From contig CAVOKZ010000047.1 in the NCBI GenBank assembly GCA_963696625.1, positions 42,977-106,976 on the forward strand: a stretch of DNA of 64,000 bases. Reading direction: 5' to 3'. Source of the stretch: JAWVFN01 sp963696625. Lineage in GTDB: Bacteria; Actinomycetota; Thermoleophilia; Solirubrobacterales; 70-9. This document shows, in pieces, positions 58,589 to 64,000 of the stretch. The position numbers and the translations under genes were made by a program. Positions within the stretch are counted from its first letter, which is position 1; each line of letters begins with the position of its first letter. The notes beneath the pieces are model-generated. The model worked only from the letters and a program-made list of their open reading frames with translations, ran no database searches and was not told where the DNA came from.

Positions 58589-59028
58589 GCTGCCTCCTTA
58601 TCGGGGATCAGGTTGGAACGGCGGACGCTGGCGAGCGGAATCTCCACCTCGCCGTCGGGTACCGCCACCTCGAGATGCTCGTCGTCGGCGGCGGTCAGCT
58701 CACCGGTGAAGCTGGTGCGACCGGCGATCTCCTCGCTGGTCTTGACGCGCACCCGGCTGCCGAGAAATCGCTGGAAATGCTCTGGTTTCGTGAGCGGCCG
58801 GTCGGGGCCGGGGGACGAAACCTCCATCCCCCAGTCCTCGAGCAGGTCGCGGAAGTGGTTGGTGACGCGTTCGCAGAGCGCGAGGTCGACCCCGTCGGCG
58901 CTGTCGATGTAGAGCCGCAGGCGCTCGTTGCCGACGCGCTCGAGAGCGATCAGCTCGACGCCCGGCTCGACCTGGGCCAGTCGTGTTTCGATCGTGTCCT
59001 GCAGCTGGGAAACCTCTCGCTCGCTCAT
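58585..59028 (-). CDS. rimP: Ribosome maturation factor RimP
   Basis: A 147-residue RimP, needed for 30S maturation, with LYIDSADGVDLALCERVTN, WGMEVSSPGPDRPLTKPEHF and the C-terminal GSRVRVKT barrel. ATG at 59028 has a good site AGGAG eight bases upstream. It is the first gene of the rimP-nusA-infB operon, behind a leader containing a terminator-like hairpin. Confidence 0.95.
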   Translation of the reverse strand: MSEREVSQLQDTIETRLAQVEPGVELIALERVGNERLRLYIDSADGVDLALCERVTNHFRDLLEDWGMEVSSPGPDRPLTKPEHFQRFLGSRVRVKTSEEIAGRTSFTGELTAADDEHLEVAVPDGEVEIPLASVRRSNLIPDKEAA

Positions 59029-59049
59029 GTTTCTCCTGATTATGCGCCC

Positions 59050-59076
59050 AAAAAAAGGTGGGCCAGGCCCACCTTT
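59050..59076 (-). terminator. Intrinsic terminator/attenuator in the rimP leader
   Basis: On the minus strand AAAGGTGGGCC (complement of 59066-59076), one unpaired T and GGCCCACCTTT form an 11-bp stem ending in a run of seven T. It lies 22 bases upstream of rimP and downstream of the predicted promoter, so it could end transcription early and control the operon. Confidence 0.7.
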
Positions 59077-59111
59077 CGCGCACGACTATGTGTACGAAAA
59101 CGTGTGAATCG

Positions 59112-59140
59112 AGTATAGCCACGGTCGCCGCTCAGGGCCC
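59112..59140 (-). promoter_or_regulatory. Promoter of the rimP-nusA-infB operon
   Basis: On the minus strand TATACT (complement of 59112-59117) is a strong -10 box. No strong -35 is seen 17 bases upstream. Initiation near 59105 would give a leader of about 77 bases containing the attenuator hairpin. The IS1595 element begins 24 bases upstream of this segment. Confidence 0.5.
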
Positions 59141-59163
59141 GTGAACGATGCGGACTAGATGAG

Positions 59164-60166
59164 TGATGCGTATCCGGTTCGCTCCATCCGGCCATTGCCG
59201 TAGCTTCGGCCGCATGGCGCGGCTGGCATACCCTCGAACCATCATGGAGTTCCAGGAGCGCTTTGCGACCGAGGAGGCCTGCCGCGAGTACCTGTTCGCC
59301 TCGCGCTGGCCGCAAGGCTTCGTCTGCCCGGGGTGCGGTGGCGGGCGGGCGGGCGCCGAGACGCGCCGGCATCTGTGGGTCTGCACGAGCTGCGGCCAGC
59401 AAAGCTCGGTCACGGCGGGGACGGTCATGCACGGCACCCGCACGCCGCTGCGGGCGTGGTTTTGGGCGGCCTACCTGGTGGCCACCCATCACCCGGGAAT
59501 CTCGGCCAAGCAGCTCCAGCGCCAGCTCGGGCTCTCGCGCTATGAGACCGCCTGGCTGATACTCCAGAAGCTGCGACGGGCAATGATCGCGCCCGAGCGC
59601 TCGCGGCTCACGCGTGAGGTCGAGATCGACGAGTTCTACCTTGGTGGGCACGAGGAAGGCCTCAAAGGCGGGCGCGAGCGCGGCAAGAAGGCGCTTTGCG
59701 GGGTTGCGATCGAGGTCCGTGGCGCCGGCTCGGGGCGACTGCGCCTCGGCGTTCTGCCTGATGCATCCGGTCCCTCGCTGCTGGACTTCACCAAGGCAAC
59801 GACGGAGCCTGGTGCAACCGTTCATACCGACGGTCTTCAGTCCTACAAGACCTTGGCCAAGAACGGCTATCGACACCGGCGCAGGCCACAGAGCACCGCC
59901 GGGCCGGGCGAGCAACTGCTACCGCGAGCCCACCGGGCGATCTCGAACCTGAAGGCTTGGATGGACGGCACCCATCGAGGCGTCTCTGATCGGCACCTGG
60001 CCGTCTACCTCGATGAGTACGTCTTTCGTCACAACCGGCGGGTCACGCCGATGGCCGCCTTCCAGACCCTGCTCGGCCTCAGCGCCGTTCACGAGCCCAC
60101 CACCTATGCCCAGATCACCGATCAAGAGGCCGCATGACTAGCTTGGAGTCAACCGGATACGCATCA
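59164..60166 (+). mobile_element. IS1595-family insertion sequence
   Basis: Inverted repeats TGATGCGTATCCGGTT-xx-CTCCA lie at 59164-59186 and, inverted, at 60144-60166 (21 of 23 match). The flanks share AGATGAG directly before the left end and at the right end, a 7-bp direct repeat close to the 8 bp expected of the family. One intact transposase gene is inside. Length 1.0 kb is normal. Confidence 0.85.
59214..60137 (+). CDS. IS1595-family (ISXO2-like) transposase
   Basis: A 307-residue transposase. An N-terminal zinc ribbon (CPGCGG and CTSCGQQ), a helix-turn-helix region (ISAKQLQRQLGLSRYETAWL) and the DDE-type catalytic domain with VEIDEFYLGG, TVHTDGLQSY and the terminal FRHNRRVTPMAAF. ATG at 59214 is chosen because the in-frame start at 59163 lies in the left inverted repeat. 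The gene is intact, so the element may be active. Confidence 0.9.
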   Translation: MARLAYPRTIMEFQERFATEEACREYLFASRWPQGFVCPGCGGGRAGAETRRHLWVCTSCGQQSSVTAGTVMHGTRTPLRAWFWAAYLVATHHPGISAKQLQRQLGLSRYETAWLILQKLRRAMIAPERSRLTREVEIDEFYLGGHEEGLKGGRERGKKALCGVAIEVRGAGSGRLRLGVLPDASGPSLLDFTKATTEPGATVHTDGLQSYKTLAKNGYRHRRRPQSTAGPGEQLLPRAHRAISNLKAWMDGTHRGVSDRHLAVYLDEYVFRHNRRVTPMAAFQTLLGLSAVHEPTTYAQITDQEAA

Positions 60167-60186
60167 GATGAGTAGTTCCACGGACT

Positions 60187-60392
60187 AGAGGGGTCAGACC
60201 CTTTCCGAGGCAGGTCGAGGCTTCGTGTCGAGACACATACGAGGGGTCTGACCCCTTTTGGAGGGTCCGGGCGGTTGAGGTTGGGGCTTTGTGTCGTGAG
60301 TGCATCGTCGGCCCGTTCCGCGGAGCCGGCCGAGGGGTGGCGGAATTTCTAAAGGGGGTCAGACCCCTTTAGGTCAGACCCCTTTGGGTTCT
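60187..60392 (+). repeat. Long composite palindromic repeat, copy B
   Basis: A non-coding element with palindromes GGGGTCAGACCC (60190), AGGGGTCTGACCCCTT (60242) and GGGGGTCAGACCCC (60354, with a partial repeat behind it), and an arm of the GGCTCCGCGGAGCC palindrome near 60315. Spacers include GGCTTCGTGTCGAGACAC (60219-60236), TTTGGAGGGTCCGGG and GGAATTTCTAAAGGG. It matches copy A (19207-19436, inverted) in block order over about 200 bp. It lies between the IS1595 element and dtd. Confidence 0.8.
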
Positions 60393-60454
60393 GGCTCCGC
60401 GGGACTGCGAAGGCCCCGCTCCCGTCCCAGCCGCAGTTGGTCCCGTGGAGCCGC

Positions 60455-60874
60455 CTAAACCTCGACCATCACCGTCACCGGCCCGTCGTTGACGAGCGCC
60501 ACCCCCATGCAGGCCCCGAACATTCCCTTCTTCGCCCCGAGCCGCTCGCAGAACCGGTCATAGAGCGGCTCGGCCTGCCCCCCGGGCGCCGCCTCGACGT
60601 AGCTCGGCCGGTTGCCCTTGCGGCTGTCGCCGTAGAGCGTGAACTGGCTTACGCAGAGGATCTCCTGGTCGGCGCCGATCGGCTCGTTGAGGTTGCCGTC
60701 CGCGTCATCGAAGATCCGCAGCTTCGACACCTTGTCGGCCAGCCGATCCGCCTGCTCGGGACCATCGTCCTTGGAGACGCCGAGGAGGACCAGCATGCCC
60801 GGCCCGATCTGGGCCACCCTCTCCCCCTCTACGTCTACAGCGGCCTGGGAAACCCGCTGGACCAGCGCCTTCAG
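60455..60874 (-). CDS. dtd: D-aminoacyl-tRNA deacylase, probable CTG start
   Basis: A 139-residue Dtd that removes D-amino acids from mischarged tRNA. SQFTLYGDSRKGNRPS and GVALVNDGPVTVMVE are the two active-site motifs. The family starts MKALVQRVSQA. Here the equivalent is LKALVQRVSQA with CTG at 60874, overlapping the TGA of the upstream TPR gene as CTGA. The next canonical start upstream would add about 30 unrelated residues from inside the TPR gene. Coupled translation is inferred. Confidence 0.93.
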   Translation of the reverse strand: MKALVQRVSQAAVDVEGERVAQIGPGMLVLLGVSKDDGPEQADRLADKVSKLRIFDDADGNLNEPIGADQEILCVSQFTLYGDSRKGNRPSYVEAAPGGQAEPLYDRFCERLGAKKGMFGACMGVALVNDGPVTVMVEV

Positions 60875-61227
60875 GCCAGGCGCTCCCGGTAGATCCGGTA
60901 GTCGCGCCGGTCGGGGCGCAGGTTCGAGGCAAGCGCCAGATGGTGGCGGGCACGGTCCTTCTCCCCACACTTGGTCAGGGCCCGCCCCAGGCAGAAATGC
61001 GCGTAGTCGTCGACCGGGTGGGTCTCGACGACCGCCTCGAACTCGTGTGCCGCCTCGGCGAAGTGGTGCGACCGGAAGTAGGCGCGCCCCAGCGCCTCGC
61101 GGACCGAGGTCTTGGAGGGCTCGCGCTCGGCGACCTCGGCGAGCGGAACCGTCGCGTCCTCGAAGCTGCCGTCTTCGAGCAGCTCGATGCCGCGCCGGTA
61201 GAGCGTGTAGGTGGAGTCGTTGGTCAT
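60871..61227 (-). CDS. Tetratricopeptide-repeat protein
   Basis: A 118-residue all-helical protein with about three TPR units (YRRGIELLEDGSFEDATVPL, ALGRAYFRSHHFAEAAHEFE, AHFCLGRALTKCGEKDRARHH). TPRs mediate protein contacts. GGAGG lies before the ATG at 61227. It sits between coaBC and dtd in one operon. Partner unknown. Confidence 0.8.
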   Translation of the reverse strand: MTNDSTYTLYRRGIELLEDGSFEDATVPLAEVAEREPSKTSVREALGRAYFRSHHFAEAAHEFEAVVETHPVDDYAHFCLGRALTKCGEKDRARHHLALASNLRPDRRDYRIYRERLA

Positions 61228-61237
61228 GCCTCCAAGT

Positions 61238-62476
61238 TTAGGAGGCGTGTAAAGCCTCCCGGATCGCCTCGACCCGGTCGAGGATCGCGGCGGCGACCTC
61301 GTCCTTGGAAGCCAGCGGGACGTGGTGCTCAGACCCGCGCTCGACGATCACGACCTCGTTGTCGGAGCTCTCGAATCCGATCTCCGAGCGCGAGACGTCG
61401 TTGAGGACGATCGCGTCGGCGCCCTTGCGCTCGAGCTTCTCGCGGGCCCTCTCCACTCCAGCCGAGGTTTCGGCGGCGAAGCCGATCACGGTCTGGCCCT
61501 CGCGGCGGTCCTTTGCGAGCGCGGCGAGGATGTCCTCGGTCGGCTCGAAGTCAAGCTCGATGCCCTCTCGCCTACGGTGGATCTTCTCGCCGGCGGCGGT
61601 GCGCGGGCGGAAGTCGGCGGGCGCCGCGGCCATGACCAGAACGTCGGCGCGGTCGAACTCGGCGTGAAGCGCCGACGCCAGCTCGGCGGCGGTCTCGACG
61701 TCGATCCGCTCCACCCCGGGGGCCGAGGGCAGCGCGACGTTGGCGGCGACCAGCGTCACCTCCGCCCCGCGGCGCGCCGCCTCCTCGGCCAGCGCCACAC
61801 CCATGCGGCCGCTCGAGCGATTGCCGATGAAGCGCACCGGGTCGATCGGCTCGCGGGTACCGCCGGCGCTGATCAGGACGCGCAGCCCATCCCACGGTCC
61901 GGGCGCGGACGGCAGCGCCGCCTCGACCTCTCCCAGCAGCCGCTCGGGATCGGGCAACCGGCCGACGCCGTGCTCGCCGCGCGAGGCCAGCGGGCCCTCG
62001 TCGGGCTCGATCACGATCACGCCTCGCTGCCGCAGCGTCTCGAGGTTCGCCTGAGTCGCGGCGTCGCGATACATGCGGTCGTTCATCGCCGGAGCGAGGA
62101 GCCGCGGCGCGGTGCAGGCCAGGAAGGAGGTGGTCAGCATCGAGTCGGCGATCCCGGCGGCGAGCTTGGCGATGGTGTTCGCCGACGCCGGGGCGACGAG
62201 CAACGCATCGGCGTTGGCGACGACCTCGAGATGGCCGATCGGGTCGTGCTCGGGCGCCGGGTCTCCAGGGAACGCGCCGCGGGCGGGGTCGCGCTCGAAC
62301 TCGTCGGTCAGCACCGGCGCGCCGACGATGCCCTCGAAGGTCGCGGGCCCGATGAAGTGATGCGCGGTCGGCGTCATCAACACACGCAGCGAGTGCCCCG
62401 CCCTGCCGGCGAGGCGCGCGAACTCAACCGCCTTATAGGCGGCGATCCCCCCGCTGACTCCGAGCAGGAGTCGCAT
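61238..62476 (-). CDS. coaBC: Bifunctional phosphopantothenoylcysteine decarboxylase/synthase
   Basis: A 412-residue CoaBC of the coenzyme A pathway. The N-terminal flavin decarboxylase has LLLGVSGGIAAYKAVE, APASANTIAKLA and the PAMNDRMY motif. The C-terminal synthase has ISAGGTREPIDPVRFIGN and MAAAPADFRP, with KIHRRR and VLNDVSRSEIGF. ATG at 62476 gives MRLLLGVSGG. It follows rpoZ by seven bases, a common order (gmk-rpoZ-coaBC). Confidence 0.96.
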   Translation of the reverse strand: MRLLLGVSGGIAAYKAVEFARLAGRAGHSLRVLMTPTAHHFIGPATFEGIVGAPVLTDEFERDPARGAFPGDPAPEHDPIGHLEVVANADALLVAPASANTIAKLAAGIADSMLTTSFLACTAPRLLAPAMNDRMYRDAATQANLETLRQRGVIVIEPDEGPLASRGEHGVGRLPDPERLLGEVEAALPSAPGPWDGLRVLISAGGTREPIDPVRFIGNRSSGRMGVALAEEAARRGAEVTLVAANVALPSAPGVERIDVETAAELASALHAEFDRADVLVMAAAPADFRPRTAAGEKIHRRREGIELDFEPTEDILAALAKDRREGQTVIGFAAETSAGVERAREKLERKGADAIVLNDVSRSEIGFESSDNEVVIVERGSEHHVPLASKDEVAAAILDRVEAIREALHAS

Positions 62477-62483
62477 GGAGAAC

Positions 62484-62717
62484 CTACGCCTTGTACTCGT
62501 ACTTGATCTTGCCGGCGGCGGTTTCCTCGAGGGCAATCGTCAGGTAATTGCCGGTCGAGGTGTCGACCATCGGCGGAGTGTGCTCGCCGTAGGAGCCTTC
62601 GCTCAGCGAGTGGTAATAGGCGTTGATCTGGCGAGCGCGCTTGGCCGCGACGACGACTGCGCCGTAGTGCGAATCCACATGCTCGAGAAGCTTGTCTACT
62701 CGGGGCTTGATGATCAT
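62484..62717 (-). CDS. rpoZ: RNA polymerase omega subunit
   Basis: A 77-residue omega subunit that supports assembly of beta-prime. IKPRVDKLLEHVDSHYGAVVVAAKRARQIN is the conserved core (residues 3-32), with a C-terminal YLTIALEETAAGKIKYEY. ATG at 62717 gives the usual start, and TACACT lies nine bases upstream. It lies between gmk and coaBC. Confidence 0.93.
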   Translation of the reverse strand: MIIKPRVDKLLEHVDSHYGAVVVAAKRARQINAYYHSLSEGSYGEHTPPMVDTSTGNYLTIALEETAAGKIKYEYKA

Positions 62718-62724
62718 CAGGACG

Positions 62725-63288
62725 TCAGTGTAGAGAGAGCTCGCCCCGGACAAGCTGCTCGAGCTCCGAGGCCGCCCTTTGCACGTCGTCGTTCACGATC
62801 GTGTGCGGGAATTCGGGCGCGGCCTCGAGCTCCTCCTCGGCCGTCCTCAGCCGCGCCTCGATCTCCTCCGCCGAGTCGGTGCCGCGGCCGGCGAGCCGCT
62901 CGCGCAGCGCCTCGGGGCTCGGCGGCGCGATGAAGATCTGCACCGCCTCGGGCATCGAGGAGCGGATCTGGCGAGCGCCCTGGACCTCGATCTCGAGCAG
63001 CACCGACGTGCCCTCCGAGAGGCGGGTGTCGACCTCGGAACGCAGCGTCCCGTAGCGGTTGCCGCTGTAGGTCGCGTACTCGAGGAAGTCGGCGCTGCCG
63101 ATGCGGCGCTCGAACTCCTCGTCGGAGAGGAAGTGGTAGTCGCGCGCGTCCTCTTCCCCGGTGCGCGGGGACCGGGTGGTCGCCGAGATCGACAGCTCGA
63201 GCTCGGGCACGCTTCTCAGCAGCTCGCCGATCAGCGTTCCTTTGCCGACCCCCGACGGACCCGTGATGACGAAGACCTTGGCGGCCAC
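62725..63288 (-). CDS. gmk: Guanylate kinase
   Basis: A 187-residue GMP kinase. P-loop ITGPSGVGKGTLI (8-20), TTRSPRTGEEDARDYHFLS (GMP binding) and EVQGARQIRSSMPEAVQIFIAPPS. GTG at 63288 is the standard start (AAKVFVITGPSG) and TAGCTT lies nine bases before it. It is downstream of mihF. Confidence 0.95.
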   Translation of the reverse strand: MAAKVFVITGPSGVGKGTLIGELLRSVPELELSISATTRSPRTGEEDARDYHFLSDEEFERRIGSADFLEYATYSGNRYGTLRSEVDTRLSEGTSVLLEIEVQGARQIRSSMPEAVQIFIAPPSPEALRERLAGRGTDSAEEIEARLRTAEEELEAAPEFPHTIVNDDVQRAASELEQLVRGELSLH

Positions 63289-63326
63289 GATCCGACGAAG
63301 CTAGTCGGCGGCCCGGACGGGCGTCG

Positions 63327-63665
63327 CTAGCGCTGAAGCTGGCCGACGAGCTCTTTGCGCTGGCGCTGCGACAGGCCGCCGATCGTCTTCGACGGCGAGA
63401 TCCGGCACTGGTTGAGAATCCGGTTCGTCTTCACCCGGCCGTACTTGGGAACCGCGAGCAGCATGTCGAAGACCTTGGCCGTCTCGACGTACTCCGGGGG
63501 GTCGAGCAGCAGCGTGTGGATGTTGACCTTGCCCGCTTTCAGGTCGCGCTTCAGCTGGGCCCGCTTGGTGCGAATGTCGTTCGCCCTCTTCAGGGCTTCC
63601 ATTCGCTGGTCCAGTGACCTCTCGGGGGCGGCGGACGTGGAGGTCTTTACTTGGGCCGACGGCAT
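63327..63665 (-). CDS. mihF: Actinobacterial integration host factor
   Basis: A 112-residue nucleoid protein. The conserved core RTKRAQLKRDLKAGKVNIHTLL, VFDMLLAVPKYGRVKTNRIL and ISPSKTIGGLSQRQRKEL match actinobacterial IHF, which bends DNA. ATG at 63665 begins a short Ser/Thr-rich arm. TATAAT lies 12 bases before it. In actinobacteria mihF is normally upstream of gmk, as here. Confidence 0.93.
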   Translation of the reverse strand: MPSAQVKTSTSAAPERSLDQRMEALKRANDIRTKRAQLKRDLKAGKVNIHTLLLDPPEYVETAKVFDMLLAVPKYGRVKTNRILNQCRISPSKTIGGLSQRQRKELVGQLQR

Positions 63666-63711
63666 CGAACGGTGGCGATTATATGCGCGCCCTGCAAGCC
63701 GGTCGGGTGGT

Positions 63712-64000
63712 TTACGGGTTTTGCGAAAAAATTTCCGACGCGGTCTTGTAACCCGCCGCCGGATTCCGGAAGGTCTCGGTGCCGATCGCCACGAGGTCCG
63801 CCCCAACCCGGAAGAAGTCGCGGGCGTCCGCGGCCGAGGAGATTCCACCCATACCGACAACCGGAATCTCGACCGCCGCGGCAACCCGCGCGACCTGATG
63901 GAGCGCGATCGCCTTGACCGCCGGACCGGAGAGGCCGCCGCTGCCGCCCCCCAGCCAGGGTTCGCCGCTGTCGGGATCGATCGCCATCGCCTTCAGCGTG
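63712..64000 (-). CDS. pyrD: Dihydroorotate dehydrogenase, C-terminal part (partial)
   Basis: The last 96 codons of a class 1 PyrD: GGGSGGLSGPAVKAIALH, VEIPVVGMGGISSAADARDF (FMN phosphate-binding) and GADLVAIGTETFRNP. The gene continues past the end of the window. It oxidises dihydroorotate in pyrimidine synthesis. The position upstream of mihF-gmk agrees with pyr gene clusters in actinobacteria. Confidence 0.9.
   Translation of the reverse strand, partial: TLKAMAIDPDSGEPWLGGGSGGLSGPAVKAIALHQVARVAAAVEIPVVGMGGISSAADARDFFRVGADLVAIGTETFRNPAAGYKTASEIFSQNP

Overview
The window is GC-rich bacterial chromosome with many GTG starts. It most resembles an actinobacterium of the Thermoleophilia/Solirubrobacterales type. 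I infer this from the actinobacterial integration host factor (mihF), the MurT/GatD pair, RNase J next to dapA and ftsK, a DUF6636-like secreted protein, several SnoaL-like small proteins and the gene order rimP-nusA-infB-ylxP-rbfA-nrnA-truB-ribF-rpsO. No rRNA, tRNA or CRISPR array was seen.

Region 1 (1 to about 12 kb) is accessory. It has a toxin-antitoxin remnant plus VapC, a ccdA gene, a second VapBC module, an IS1182-family element (3127-4659, frameshifted transposase), two SnoaL-like genes, a secreted beta-propeller protein, an exo/endonuclease-phosphatase protein, a lipoprotein, a STAS protein, a small zinc ribbon and secreted lysine-tailed proteins. Region 2 (12 to 19 kb) carries a peroxiredoxin, a cyclophilin and a tightly packed plus-strand operon: methyltransferase, lipid kinase, murT, methyltransferase, gatD, small basic protein, lemA. 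A repeat array with an amine-oxidase remnant follows (19.1-20.2 kb).

Region 3 (20 to 34 kb) is housekeeping on the minus strand: dut, hflX, dapL, dapF, a SnoaL-like gene, miaA, miaB, then recX-recA-thpR and cinA. A hydrolase/OsmC pair sits between thpR and cinA. Region 4 (33.8 to 49 kb) has a third VapBC module, ftsK, a two-component system, rnj, dapA, an amidase, dapB, an M16 peptidase and pnp. Region 5 (48.6 to 59 kb) has thiol-redox genes, rpsO and the translation operon back to rimP. Region 6 (59 to 64 kb) has an IS1595-family element, a second copy of the long repeat, dtd, a TPR protein, coaBC, rpoZ, gmk, mihF and the 3' part of pyrD.

Five patterns deserve attention. (1) Four genes (miaA, a DsbA-like gene, a peroxiredoxin and dtd) have no usable ATG/GTG/TTG start but begin with CTG in a CTGA overlap with the upstream stop codon. 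(2) More than a dozen genes have a TAnnnT-like -10 box only 6-9 nt before the start codon, which suggests leaderless mRNAs. (3) The DapF homologue has serine at both catalytic cysteine positions (73 and 217). (4) Two dispersed repeat families occur, one about 200 bp and one about 60-70 bp. (5) Four otherwise intact genes carry single-base frameshifts, so part of the sequence may contain indel errors.
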